DNA of 64,000 nt from Acidobacteriota bacterium (lineage in GTDB: Bacteria; Acidobacteriota; Vicinamibacteria; Vicinamibacterales; UBA823). The notes beneath the pieces are model-generated. The model was not told the DNA's origin, did no database searches, and saw nothing but the letters and a program-made list of their open reading frames with translations. A program made the translations under genes and the position numbers. Positions 45,653 to 54,657 of this stretch are shown here, one piece after another. The stretch's first letter is position 1; every line of letters starts with the position of its first letter. The stretch covers positions 1 to 64,000 of the forward strand of contig PCAK01000040.1 of assembly GCA_002730525.1 (NCBI GenBank), in the 5' to 3' direction.

Positions 45653-46555
45653 CTAGGATGCAGTTGTCGCGGGCGTATAGACGCAGCGCGTCTTCGAGTT
45701 GCCATCCTCGATCTGAATGGTCGGGTGCTGGATGCCGAACCGGCGCTCGAGTGTGTCCGACACCGACTGGAGCAGTTCGTCGTCGGCTTGGGCGGACTGC
45801 ATGACGAGGTGCACTGTCAGCGCTGTTTCGGTCGTGCTCATCGCCCAGATGTGCAGGTGGTGGACGTCGTCAACGCCGGGCAACCCGTCGAGATAGGCGC
45901 GCACCGCGCCCACGTCGACATGGTCAGGCACGGCGTCCATCGCGAGATCGAGTGACTCGCGCAGGAGCCCAAGCCCAGAAATGAAAATGATCGCGGCGAC
46001 GGCCAGCGCAACGATCGGGTCGACCCACAGCCAGCCGGTCGAGACGATGATGAGGCCCGCGACCACGACCCCAAGCGAGACGGCTGCGTCGGCTGCCATG
46101 TGCAGAAACGCGCTCTTGATGTTGAGGTCGTGGTGACGGCCTGACATGAACATGATGGCGGTCACCAGATTGATGATCACACCAGCCCCAGCGACCAGGA
46201 TGATCGTCCGGCCGTTCGTCGACGCCGGTTCGGCCAGCCGGGCGAGCGATTCCCAGATCACCGCGCCGAGCGCGACGCAGAGCATGACGGCACTCACCAG
46301 GGAGGCCAGCACCGTCGCACGCTTCATGCCGTAGGTCCGCCGCTCGGTCGGGCGGCTGTGCGAGAGGAAGGTGGCGCCCCAGGCCAACCCCAACGCGAGC
46401 ACGTCGCTCATGTTGTGACCGGCGTCGGAGATGAGCGCCACGGAGTTGAAGGCGAAGCCGCAGCCCGCTTCGATCAGGACGTACAGGCCGTTGACGGCGA
46501 TGCCGACCTTGAAAGCGCGGTCATACGCGTGCGCGTGAACGTGCGTGTCGGTCAC
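45653..46555 (-). CDS. Cation diffusion facilitator (CzcD-like) metal exporter
   Basis: 300 aa; GTG 46555 is preferred because CCAGGA precedes it (GTG 46576 is an alternative). The N-terminus is His-rich (TDTHVHAHAYDR). Six helices are visible; metal site A pairs SDAGHNMSD near residue 44 with HMAADAAVSLG near 160. A soluble C-terminal domain (HHLHIWAMSTTETALTVHLV) completes the family fold. Exports Zn2+, Co2+ or Cd2+ by proton antiport. No metal regulator gene is adjacent. Confidence 0.92.
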   Translation of the reverse strand: MTDTHVHAHAYDRAFKVGIAVNGLYVLIEAGCGFAFNSVALISDAGHNMSDVLALGLAWGATFLSHSRPTERRTYGMKRATVLASLVSAVMLCVALGAVIWESLARLAEPASTNGRTIILVAGAGVIINLVTAIMFMSGRHHDLNIKSAFLHMAADAAVSLGVVVAGLIIVSTGWLWVDPIVALAVAAIIFISGLGLLRESLDLAMDAVPDHVDVGAVRAYLDGLPGVDDVHHLHIWAMSTTETALTVHLVMQSAQADDELLQSVSDTLERRFGIQHPTIQIEDGNSKTRCVYTPATTAS

Positions 46556-46609
46556 GGCAATCGTTCCTGGGGCCACGTCGATTCACGGTTGCGCATGACG
46601 AGGCTACCG

Positions 46610-47098
46610 TCACCCAGGATACACTGCGATCACGCGCCACGGATCGCCGTCGGCCTGCTCGATGAGCGAGGCCTGCGTGAAGTGAATGGGGGCCGGATAC
46701 GAGAAGCCGGCGTCGTCGTGATCGATCGGTGTGGTCAGGCGTGCGACATTGCGCGGATGCCGGAGCGTGATGTGCGGCGCGAGGGGGCGAGGCAGTTGGC
46801 CCGCTCCGGCCAGGAGGCGTGCCCGCAGGTCGTCGAACTCCATGGTGGCGGTGATGACGGGCAGCAGCAGGCCACCGCCGTCGAACGCACGCGTCGGGCC
46901 GAACTCGAGCGTCACCGCCACTCGCCCGAGCTCGGCGAGTCGACGTTCGACCACCGCCCAGTCTGTCACGTCGTCGTCTCGGCAAAGCGTGATGTGGGCC
47001 GGAATCAGGCCGTACTGGATCGGATCGACGCGCTGCCTGACGGCGTCGATGGTCGCTCGCGCCGGCTCGGGGAGGTAGAGGCTGACCTGGCGCCGCAT
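46610..47098 (-). CDS. 2'-5' RNA ligase/cyclic phosphodiesterase-family protein
   Basis: 162 aa from ATG 47098. Two HxT signatures are present, PAHITLC near residue 38 and PHITLRHPRN near 112, the catalytic pair of 2H phosphoesterases. The family hydrolyses or ligates 2',5' and 2',3'-cyclic phosphates in RNA or nucleotides. Ten bases follow the UbiD stop, so it is likely translated from the same message. Confidence 0.85.
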   Translation of the reverse strand: MRRQVSLYLPEPARATIDAVRQRVDPIQYGLIPAHITLCRDDDVTDWAVVERRLAELGRVAVTLEFGPTRAFDGGGLLLPVITATMEFDDLRARLLAGAGQLPRPLAPHITLRHPRNVARLTTPIDHDDAGFSYPAPIHFTQASLIEQADGDPWRVIAVYPG

Positions 47099-47108
47099 GT
47101 CGCGAAGC

Positions 47109-48908
47109 TCAGTCCAGGTGGCTCCGTTCGGCGTCGCCCATCTCGACGCCGCCCGCGGGGAAGTACTCCTTCCAGCGAGCGTCGACCTTCGCGGCGACAT
47201 CCTCACGGCAGGTGAGTTCCGCGGGGAAGCCACTCTTCAGCCGCGCGTCGATCACGACCGGTGCCGTGTAGGCGAGATGGTTCCGGACGACGCGGGTCGC
47301 CGCGGCGTGAACGTCCGCCGCCGGTTCGAACCGGGTGAACGTCGTCCAGAGGAAGTTGGTCGGGCTTCTCACGGCACGCGCCGGTTCATCGGACAGGACA
47401 ATCATCGGCCACGGCGCGAACGCCGGATCCGCGGCGATTCGACCGGCGACGTCGGGCTCGGTCTCGCGCGGCGGCACGCCGACGACGAGGCACCCGCCAC
47501 AGAAGACCTGCACGTCCGAGACGCCGGGCGGCACCGCCGCAGCCGTGAACGTGCGGGGCAGGTCGCGGACCGCGTCACCGAGTCCGAGCCAGACACCCTT
47601 CGACCCGAGGTTGACCTCCGGTCCGGTGTAGTCGAGCGTGTCCATCGACAGGTTCGAGAAGACGTAGAGGTCGGTCTCGGGGTTAGTGCGCGCGAGGACG
47701 TGCTCGAGCGTGGCCGGGAAGTTCCGCAGATCAACCGGGCGATCGGTGACGAGCAGGAACTTCGTCAACGAGAGCTGGCCTTCTCCGAGGATCCGGAACG
47801 CGCTGGCCATCGCTTCGCGCGGGTAGCGCTGCTTCACGACCGTCGCCGCGAGCGAATGATAGCCGGTCTCGCCGTACGACCAGAGTTGTTCCACCGCCGG
47901 CATCACGACGGGGAAGAGCGGTGACAGCAGGTCTTGCAGGAGATCGCCGATGAAGAAGTCCTCCTGTCGAGGCTTGCCGACGACGGTCGCCGGGTAGATG
48001 GCGTCGCGCCGGCGCGCCATCGTCCGCGCGTGGAAGACGGGGTAGTCGTGCTGCAGCGAGTAGTAGCCGTAGTGATCCCCGAAGGGGCCTTCGGGCCGCC
48101 GCTCGCGTGGCGGCACCTCGCCGATCAGCGCGAACTCCGCGTTGGCGATCAGCGCGTGCGGCCAGGGGCCGTCGGCAAGGCGAAGCCGCTCGCCCGCGAT
48201 CAGGGAAGCCAGCATCAACTCGGGCACGTTTTCGGGCAGCGGCGCGATCGCCGAGAGCATCAACGCGGGCGGGCCGCCGAGAAATACCGTGGCCGGGAGC
48301 GCGTCACCGCGCGCTTCCGCGACGTGGTAGTGAAAACCGCCGCCCTTGCCGATCTGCCAGTGCATCCCGGTCGACCGCTGGTCGTGGACGTGCAGCCGGT
48401 ACATCCCGAGGTTGTGGCCCCGGCCGTCCGGGTGCTGGGTGAAGACGAGTGGCAAGGTGATGAATGGCCCGCCGTCCTCGGACCACGTCGTCAGGGCCGG
48501 CAGCCGATCGAGGTGGACGTCGTCGGTCACGACCTCGGTCACCGGTCCGCCTCGGCCCCGCCTCAGGCCTACCTTCATCAGTTCGAGGCCTACATCTCTG
48601 GCGCCCCACAGCTTGGCCGGCGTCGGGGGCAGCATCGTCTCGACCAGTTCGACGATCCGCCGGATCAATCGCTGGGGCCGCTCACCGAAGGCGAGCTCGG
48701 CACGGTGCGCGGTACCGAAGAGGTTGGTGACGAGCGGGAAGTCGGCGCCTTCGACGTTGGTGAAGAGCAGCGCGGGCCCGCCCGCGGCGATGACGCGGCG
48801 GTGGATCTCCGCGGCCTCGAGGCGGGCATCGACCGGCGCGGCGACCTCGATGAGGTCGCGGTTCCGCCGCAGTTGCTCGATGAACGCGCGGAGATCGGGG
48901 AAGGCCAT
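47109..48908 (-). CDS. UbiD-family prenylated-FMN decarboxylase
   Basis: 599 aa, longer than E. coli UbiD (about 490). Recognised by FPDLRAFIEQLRRNRDLIEV, VTNLFGTAHRAELAFG, NLGMYRLHVHDQRSTGMHWQ, the catalytic Arg/Glu region (PPRERRPEGPFGDHYGYYS) near 270-285 and HHxA-like AVEQLWSYGETGYHSLAATVVKQRYP. Members reversibly decarboxylate aromatic or unsaturated acids using prFMN made by a UbiX, which is not nearby. Substrate unknown. A sulfotransferase fragment lies 12 bp upstream. Confidence 0.9.
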   Translation of the reverse strand: MAFPDLRAFIEQLRRNRDLIEVAAPVDARLEAAEIHRRVIAAGGPALLFTNVEGADFPLVTNLFGTAHRAELAFGERPQRLIRRIVELVETMLPPTPAKLWGARDVGLELMKVGLRRGRGGPVTEVVTDDVHLDRLPALTTWSEDGGPFITLPLVFTQHPDGRGHNLGMYRLHVHDQRSTGMHWQIGKGGGFHYHVAEARGDALPATVFLGGPPALMLSAIAPLPENVPELMLASLIAGERLRLADGPWPHALIANAEFALIGEVPPRERRPEGPFGDHYGYYSLQHDYPVFHARTMARRRDAIYPATVVGKPRQEDFFIGDLLQDLLSPLFPVVMPAVEQLWSYGETGYHSLAATVVKQRYPREAMASAFRILGEGQLSLTKFLLVTDRPVDLRNFPATLEHVLARTNPETDLYVFSNLSMDTLDYTGPEVNLGSKGVWLGLGDAVRDLPRTFTAAAVPPGVSDVQVFCGGCLVVGVPPRETEPDVAGRIAADPAFAPWPMIVLSDEPARAVRSPTNFLWTTFTRFEPAADVHAAATRVVRNHLAYTAPVVIDARLKSGFPAELTCREDVAAKVDARWKEYFPAGGVEMGDAERSHLD

Positions 48909-48920
48909 GGATCGCCGGGG

Positions 48921-49271
48921 TCAGGCCGGCGGCTCGCCGGTGGCGATCCAGCGGGCGCACTCGGCGCCGAGTTCCTGCTCGGCGCGGGCCTCGTACTCGG
49001 CCGATTCGTCCGCCGTGAGCGTCTCCTTCCATCGGCCGTTGACGCCCTTGTGAATGAAGACCTGCGCCCCGGCGTCCCAGAAGGCGCCGCCGAGTGGTAC
49101 GCTCTTGGTCGCGTTGGCCTTCATCCAGTCGAACGAACAGTACTCGACGATCGCATCCCACCGCGATTCGTCGATCGGGATGTCGAGAAACGCCACGATC
49201 TCGTACTCGCCCTGAATCGCCTGACGCAGGGTGTCGCGGTCGACCCGGGGCGGTTTGGATACGGTCGTCAT
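48921..49271 (-). pseudogene. Sulfotransferase C-terminal fragment with a foreign N-terminus
   Basis: 116 aa. From about residue 28 it reads as the end of a cytosolic-type sulfotransferase (AFLDIPIDESRWDAIVEYCS, FDWMKANATKSVPLGGAFWD, GVNGRWKETLT, ECARWIATGE). The PAPS-binding P-loop half is missing. The first 27 residues (RVDRDTLRQAIQGEYEIVA) instead resemble the start of SAM-dependent methyltransferases of the arsenite-methylase type. A deletion that fused two gene ends in frame would explain it. It keeps its own start and stop, so a short protein could be made. Confidence 0.65.
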
Positions 49272-49287
49272 CGTCTCTCCTTCGGCG

Positions 49288-50586
49288 CTATTGTCTTGAG
49301 ACCAGGTAATCGAGCAGTAGATTCGACATCGCCCGGATACCGACCGGCACCGAGGCGTCGTCGGCCTGAAAGGTCGGCGTGTGGTGTCCGCCCGACTCGG
49401 TGCCGGGCCGCACCATGCCGAGGCGGAAGAAGAAGCCGGGTACTTCGTTGGCGAAGAACGAGAAGTCCTCGCCGCCCATGACCGGCTCGACGATGTCGAC
49501 GTTGTCGGGGCCGACGACCCGCTCGAGCGTCGGCGCCATCTGCGCGGTCAATTCGGCATCGTTGATCGTGGCCGGCGAGCCCCGGTCGTACTCCAGTGCG
49601 TAGCTGCCGCCGCCGGCGATCGTAATGCCCTCCAAGATCTCGCTCATTCGCCGCTCGATCGTGTCACGCGCGCCCGGGTCGTAGGTCCGAACCGTGCCCT
49701 CCATCCACACCTCAGCGGGAATGATATTGAAACGCGTGCCGCCCTGCATCAGCCCGACGGTCACCACGCTCGGTTCGAGCGGCGAGAGGTTGCGTGACCG
49801 GATCGTCTGGAACGCCGTCACGATCTGCGACGCCATCACGATCGGGTCGATACCGAGGTGCGGGTAGGCGCCATGGGCCTGCTGACCCGTCACGCGAATC
49901 TTGAAGTGGTCCACGGCCGCTAGCATCGGCCCGGCCTTGAAACCCAGCCGCCCGACCTCCATCGACGCCAGGGTGTGCAGGCCGAAGACGGCCGACGGCC
50001 GCGGGTTCGCCAGGACGCCCCCCTGCACCATCAATGCGGCCCCGCCCTCTTCGCCTGGCGGCGGACCCTCCTCGGCCGGCTGAAAGATGAACTTGATCGT
50101 GCCGGGGATCCGGTCGCGCATCGACGCCAGGACGGACGCGACACCCAGTTGGACCGCGGTGTGGACGTCGTGACCGCACGCGTGCATCACGCCCACCTGC
50201 TGGCCCAGGTACTCCGTTCGCACCGTGGACGCGAACGGGTATGACGTGTCCTCGGTGACCGGTAGCGCATCCATGTCAGCCCGGACCGCCACGACATCGC
50301 CCGGCAGACCGCCCCGGAGGATCGCGACGACACCGGTGTGGGCCACGTCGACGGAGACCTCGTCGAAGTCCAGTTCACGCAGGTGTTCGGCGACGAGCGC
50401 CGCGGTCTCGAACTCGCGATTGCCAAGTTCGGGGTTCTGGTGGATCTGATGCCGGATCTCGATAATCTGCTCGGCGTAGCGGTCGACCGCCTCGTCGATC
50501 GCCGCGTCCTGCGCCGCCGCGCTGACTGCGAGCCAGGGCGCGACCGCGAGCAGACAGATGGCGCCGCCGATGCCGTTTACTGCCAT
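49288..50586 (-). CDS. Exported M20D amidohydrolase
   Basis: 432 aa from ATG 50586, supported by AAGGAGA and a Sec signal (GGAICLLAVAPWLAVSAAAQ). M20D motifs: EIRHQIHQNPELGNREFETA, VAVRADMDALPVTE, MHACGHDVHTA (metal ligands), FQPAEEGP (catalytic Glu), GQQAHGAYPHLGIDPI (dimerisation domain) and MGGEDFSFF near the C-terminus. Cleaves N-acyl amino acids or related amides with two metal ions. A second, larger M20 enzyme is at 24876. Confidence 0.92.
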   Translation of the reverse strand: MAVNGIGGAICLLAVAPWLAVSAAAQDAAIDEAVDRYAEQIIEIRHQIHQNPELGNREFETAALVAEHLRELDFDEVSVDVAHTGVVAILRGGLPGDVVAVRADMDALPVTEDTSYPFASTVRTEYLGQQVGVMHACGHDVHTAVQLGVASVLASMRDRIPGTIKFIFQPAEEGPPPGEEGGAALMVQGGVLANPRPSAVFGLHTLASMEVGRLGFKAGPMLAAVDHFKIRVTGQQAHGAYPHLGIDPIVMASQIVTAFQTIRSRNLSPLEPSVVTVGLMQGGTRFNIIPAEVWMEGTVRTYDPGARDTIERRMSEILEGITIAGGGSYALEYDRGSPATINDAELTAQMAPTLERVVGPDNVDIVEPVMGGEDFSFFANEVPGFFFRLGMVRPGTESGGHHTPTFQADDASVPVGIRAMSNLLLDYLVSRQ

Positions 50587-50648
50587 TCGATGGGTCTCCT
50601 TCGTCATTCCAGAGCCTGTCGCCTCATGGCCGGCCCTGGTTCCTACCT

Positions 50649-51131
50649 TCAGTCCTCCGGCGTCACCCGCTTTGACATGATCTGATACGGCGAATCGGTG
50701 AATCCCGTGCGCGCGTACGCGCGGATTGCCTTCGTGTTCTCCTCGTGCACGTACAGGCGGAGGTCGGCCGCGCCCGCGGCGCGGGCGGCGTCCTCGATCG
50801 TCGCGAGCAGCAACCGGGCGAGCCGTCGGCCCCGGTAGGCGGGTGTCACGAACATGCTCTGCACCCACCAGTAATTGGCGGCGTTCCAGTTGCTCCACTC
50901 GCGCGTCACCGACGCGTTGCCGACTACCTCGCCGCCGGCCGTTTCGACGACCCAGTAGGTTGCCACCGACGGGTCCTCGAGACCGGCGAGGACACCGCGC
51001 CTGAGCGTGTCGGCATCGAGCGTGCGGCCTTCCGCGTTCGCGGCCTCAGCCGCGGCGAAGCCGGCGATCGTGTCGAGATCGGTCATCGTGGCCCGGCGGA
51101 CGGTGAACGTCGATTCGGCCGACTCGCTCAT
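50649..51131 (-). CDS. GNAT-family N-acetyltransferase
   Basis: 160 aa. Complete GNAT fold: TVRRATMTDLDTIAGFAAAE start, WVVETAGGEVVGNASVTREW, acetyl-CoA loop VTPAYRGRRLARLLLATIED near residue 105 and C-terminal NTKAIRAYARTGFTDS. WWVQSMFV precedes the loop. Acceptor unknown. Last gene of a minus-strand group after the MBL hydrolase, 16 bp apart. Confidence 0.9.
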   Translation of the reverse strand: MSESAESTFTVRRATMTDLDTIAGFAAAEAANAEGRTLDADTLRRGVLAGLEDPSVATYWVVETAGGEVVGNASVTREWSNWNAANYWWVQSMFVTPAYRGRRLARLLLATIEDAARAAGAADLRLYVHEENTKAIRAYARTGFTDSPYQIMSKRVTPED

Positions 51132-51147
51132 GGAAAGCGTCCGGTCG

Positions 51148-52068
51148 TCAGTCGATCGGCAGACACAGCAGGTCGTCGGCAAGGACGAGGTCGCCCTCGA
51201 ACGCCCGGCGGACGATCGCGACGTTGGCCGCCTGGTCGGCCAGGCTGAAGCCTTCGTGGCCTGGGTGCTCCGGCTCGACGCCCATGAAGTGACTGAGGAT
51301 GAGCGTGCCGACGCCGGCGTCGCGGGCGATCTGGCCGACGACGCTCGGCCGCGCGTGAATCGGTCCGTCGGTGGCCTCGGCGACCGCGAGATGCATCACC
51401 AGGACCGTCGCGTCGCGCGCGAACTCGATGAATCGAGGATCGGCACCGGTCTGGTCGCTGCTGAAGACGACACTCGCCTCCCCGACCTCGGCGCGATAGG
51501 CCACGGTGGGTGCGTTCGTGTGCGGAACCCCTTGCGCCGTGACCGACAACGCCGGCGAGGCGAAGACGACGGTCGGCTCGGGCCGCGCCACGCCCGAGTT
51601 CCCGCCGCCGACCGTGCGGGACAGGACAGGAAACGCGCCGGCGGTATCGCCGAAGAGACGGTCGAGAAACGTATCGACCGCTGGGAAGGCGTTGTTGCCA
51701 GACGGTCCGGCGAACGGGAGCGACGCGGTCCGGAAGAGTTGGCTCACCCAGAGCAGCGCCGGCACGTCGGAGACGTGGTCGGGATGGAAATGGCTGATGG
51801 CCAGGAGCGAGAGATCTTCGATCCGCGCGCCGGCTTCGCCGAACCGGACGGACGCTCCGCCTCCGGCATCGACCAGCAGGCGCGCGCGCCCGTCGATCCA
51901 GATCAGGTAACTCGATGAGGCGCGCCCGTCGCGCGGGAAGGGCCCGCCCGATCCGAGGACCTGGACGGCGAGCGGTGCGTCACGGCAGACGTCCTGCGCG
52001 GCATTTGCGGCCCCGACAGCACCGAGGCAGAGCCACACGGTCAGGGCGGCGCGACATCTCAGTTTCAC
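51148..52068 (-). CDS. Exported metallo-beta-lactamase-fold hydrolase
   Basis: 306 aa from GTG 52068 with Sec signal (TVWLCLGAVGAANAAQ). MBL zinc motif LAISHFHPDHVSDVP near residue 92, later GVPHTNAPTVAYRAEVGEASVVFSSDQTGAD and LSHFMGVEPEHPGHEGF supply the remaining His/Asp ligands. The layout is of the RNase Z/arylsulfatase-like MBL group. Two Cys lie near the ends (VCRDA, LLCLPID). Substrate unknown. Divergent from the FadR-type regulator; their promoters share the palindrome at 52115-52133. Confidence 0.87.
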   Translation of the reverse strand: MKLRCRAALTVWLCLGAVGAANAAQDVCRDAPLAVQVLGSGGPFPRDGRASSSYLIWIDGRARLLVDAGGGASVRFGEAGARIEDLSLLAISHFHPDHVSDVPALLWVSQLFRTASLPFAGPSGNNAFPAVDTFLDRLFGDTAGAFPVLSRTVGGGNSGVARPEPTVVFASPALSVTAQGVPHTNAPTVAYRAEVGEASVVFSSDQTGADPRFIEFARDATVLVMHLAVAEATDGPIHARPSVVGQIARDAGVGTLILSHFMGVEPEHPGHEGFSLADQAANVAIVRRAFEGDLVLADDLLCLPID

Positions 52069-52114
52069 AGGAGAAGCTTACTTACTGCCGGAGGGATTTG
52101 CGCATTTTGGATTC

Positions 52115-52133
52115 GTGGTATATTGTATGCCAC
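52115..52133. promoter_or_regulatory. Palindromic operator overlapping a -10 element
   Basis: GTGGTATATTGTATGCCAC is an inverted repeat with 8-base arms (7 of 8 pairs match) around TTG. On the plus strand TATATT at 52119-52124 could be a -10 with a poor TTGCGC -35 fifteen bases upstream; on the minus strand TACAAT lies in the same palindrome. FadR/GntR-type regulators bind such G-T-rich dyads, so this is a likely autoregulatory site for the next gene and perhaps the divergent MBL gene. Confidence 0.55.
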
Positions 52134-52174
52134 TTGAAACGGCCCGGTTCTTGGCCGTCTATCGCACAGCCTCC

Positions 52175-52864
52175 ATGCCTGCCACCGTGCTCAAGCTCGA
52201 GCCGCTCGACGCCAGCGACGCCCTCAAGAGCCGGATCTATCTCCGGCTCAAGGAGGCGATCTGCTCGATGAACATCTACGCCCAGGCCGAGGAGCCGCGG
52301 CTCGACGAGCGCCAGCTCGGCGAGGCGCTGGGCGTGAGCCGGACGCCGATCCGCGAGGCGCTCGCGCGACTGGAGCAGGAGGGCTTCATCCGGACCGTGC
52401 CAAGGAAGGGTGCGTTCATCGTCCGTAAGACGAAGCAAGAGATTCTCGAGATGATCACGGTGTGGGCGGCGCTCGAGAGCATGGCCGCCCGCCTGATCAC
52501 CGAGCATGCAACCGACGAAGAGCTCTCGACGCTGCGGCGGATGTTCGCCACGTTCGACGGTGGTCAGGTGAAGGCGCGGATCGACGAGTACTCGGCCACC
52601 AACATCTCCTTCCACCAGGCGCTGTTGCAACTGAGCCGGTGCGACTTGCTGAATCGGATGGCCGAGAACCTGTTCGTCCACATGCGATCGATCCGGATGC
52701 AGACCATCGGCGACCGCGACCGGGCGCGTCAGTCGATTATCGACCATATGCACATCATCGAAGCGCTCGAGAGCCGCGACACCGATCTGGCGGAGCGGCT
52801 GGGGCGCGAGCACAGCCTGAACCTCGCGACCCACGTCGAGCAGCACGTGACGTTTCTGGACTGA
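52175..52864 (+). CDS. GntR-family transcription regulator with FCD ligand domain
   Basis: 229 aa from ATG 52175; earlier in-frame starts (52115, 52127) fall inside the operator and promoter. The winged HTH is ERQLGEALGVSRTPIREALARLEQEGFIRTVPRKGAF at about 35-75. The all-helical FCD domain follows (EMITVWAALESMAARL, SFHQALLQLSRCDLLNRMAE, HMHIIEALESRDTDLAERLGREH), its His/Asp residues forming a metal/acid pocket. It heads an operon with the TPP enzyme, CoA-transferase and acyl-CoA synthetase, so it probably senses their substrate. Confidence 0.88.
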   Translation: MPATVLKLEPLDASDALKSRIYLRLKEAICSMNIYAQAEEPRLDERQLGEALGVSRTPIREALARLEQEGFIRTVPRKGAFIVRKTKQEILEMITVWAALESMAARLITEHATDEELSTLRRMFATFDGGQVKARIDEYSATNISFHQALLQLSRCDLLNRMAENLFVHMRSIRMQTIGDRDRARQSIIDHMHIIEALESRDTDLAERLGREHSLNLATHVEQHVTFLD

Positions 52865-52916
52865 CCCTTTGGATCTTCATTCCTTCCTACTCATTCGGAA
52901 AAGACGGAGAAGCACC

Positions 52917-54644
52917 ATGTCACCAACCGCAGCACCCACGACGAAGCCGGTCGAGGCCGAGGCGGCGCCGACGCAGATTTCGGGAGGGCACCTGGTCGCC
53001 AAGGCGCTGAAAGCCGAGGGTGTCGAGGTCATCTTCACCCTCTGCGGCGGCCACATCATCGATATCTACGACGGGTGCCTCGATGAAGGCATCGAGATCA
53101 TCGACGTCCGTCACGAGCAGGTGGCGGCGCATGCGGCCGACGGCTACTCGCGGCAGACCGGCAAGCCGGGCTGCGCGGTCGTGACAGCAGGCCCGGGCAC
53201 GACCGACGCCATCACCGGCATCGCCAACGCGTTTCGCGCGGAGAGCCCGATGCTGATGATCGGCGGCCAGGGCTCGCTGACCCAGCACAAGATGGGTTCG
53301 CTGCAGGATCTGCCGCACGTCGACATCCTCTCGCCGATCACGAAGTTCGCGGCGACGGTGCCGTCCACCGCGCGCGTCGCCGACATGGTATCGATGGCGT
53401 TCCGCGAGTGTTTCAACGGCGCGCCGGGTCCATCGTTCCTCGAGATTCCGCGCGACGTGCTCGACGCCAAGGTCGATCTGGACAAGGCGCGCATTCCGGC
53501 GGCCGGCCGCTACCGGGCGTCGACGAAACTGTCGGCCGATCCCGATGACGTGCAGCGCCTGGCCGACCTCCTGGTGCAAGCGGAGCGGCCGTGCATCCTG
53601 TTCGGGACCCAGACCTGGACCAGCCGTGCCAGCGAGAAGGCGCGGGAGTTCGCGCGCACCCTCAACATCCCGGCCTACATGAACGGGTCGGGTCGCGGCA
53701 CATTCCCGCCAGGCGACCCGCACCACTTCCACCGGACCCGCCGGATAGCGTTCGACAAGGCCGACGTCATCGTCATCGTCGGGACACCGTTCGACTTCCG
53801 TATGGGCTACGGCCGCCGCCTGCGCGCCGACGCGACCGTCGCCCAGATCGACATGGACTACCGCACCGTCGGCAAGAACCGGGACATCTCGCTCGGCCTC
53901 GTGGGCGACATCGGCCGGGTCCTCTCCGACGTGCTGGTGGCGACGACCGGCACGACCGACAACGGCGCCACGAAGCGGCAGGCCTGGCTCGACGAACTGC
54001 GGGCGGCAGAGAAGGTTGCCTACGAGAAGCTGATTCCGGCCTTTACCTCGGAGAACGTGCCCATCAATCCGTACCGGGTCGCCTACGAACTGAACGAGTT
54101 CCTGACCGACGACACCATCTACATCGGTGACGGCGGCGACGTCGTCACGATCTCGGCCCAGGCGGTGCAGCCGCACCAGCCCGGCCACTGGATGGACCCC
54201 GGGCCGCTCGGCACACTGGGCGTCGGGGTGCCATTCGCGATGGCCGCGAAGTACGCGCACCCGGAGAAGGAGGTCCTCTGCTACTTCGGCGACGGCGCGT
54301 TCACGCTGACCGGCTGGGATCTAGAGACCTGCCAGCGCTTCAAGCTGCCGATTCTGGGCGTCATCGGCAACAACTCGGCGATGAACCAGATTCGCTGCGG
54401 TCAGATCAACAAGTACGGTGCCGAGCGCGGAAACGTCGGCAACCTGCTGGGCGACGTCGACTTCGAGAAGTTCGCGGAGATGCTGGGCGGATACGGCGAG
54501 GTCGTTCGGGAGCCCAAGGAGATCCGACCGGCGCTCGACCGGGCGCGCGAGGCCGTGCGCGGCGGCACCTCCGCGCTCGTCAACATCTGGGTCGACCGGG
54601 AAGAGTGGGCGCCGGGCACCCGCAATCAGACCATGTACAAGTAG
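52917..54644 (+). CDS. Thiamine-diphosphate-dependent lyase/decarboxylase (oxalyl-CoA decarboxylase-like context)
   Basis: 575 aa with SD GGAGAAG. Three-domain ThDP fold: PYR domain with catalytic Glu in DVRHEQVAAHAADGYSRQ, central domain near 215-350, and the ThDP/Mg site CYFGDGAFTLTGWDLETCQRF, then GVIGNN. Adjacent frc-type and acyl-CoA synthetase genes suggest oxalyl-CoA decarboxylase or a 2-hydroxyacyl-CoA lyase. However, the loop after GNN (SAMNQIRCGQINKYG) differs from the oxalyl-CoA decarboxylase sequence I recall, so substrate assignment is open. Confidence 0.85.
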   Translation: MSPTAAPTTKPVEAEAAPTQISGGHLVAKALKAEGVEVIFTLCGGHIIDIYDGCLDEGIEIIDVRHEQVAAHAADGYSRQTGKPGCAVVTAGPGTTDAITGIANAFRAESPMLMIGGQGSLTQHKMGSLQDLPHVDILSPITKFAATVPSTARVADMVSMAFRECFNGAPGPSFLEIPRDVLDAKVDLDKARIPAAGRYRASTKLSADPDDVQRLADLLVQAERPCILFGTQTWTSRASEKAREFARTLNIPAYMNGSGRGTFPPGDPHHFHRTRRIAFDKADVIVIVGTPFDFRMGYGRRLRADATVAQIDMDYRTVGKNRDISLGLVGDIGRVLSDVLVATTGTTDNGATKRQAWLDELRAAEKVAYEKLIPAFTSENVPINPYRVAYELNEFLTDDTIYIGDGGDVVTISAQAVQPHQPGHWMDPGPLGTLGVGVPFAMAAKYAHPEKEVLCYFGDGAFTLTGWDLETCQRFKLPILGVIGNNSAMNQIRCGQINKYGAERGNVGNLLGDVDFEKFAEMLGGYGEVVREPKEIRPALDRAREAVRGGTSALVNIWVDREEWAPGTRNQTMYK

Positions 54645-54657
54645 GTGAGTGAGGCCA

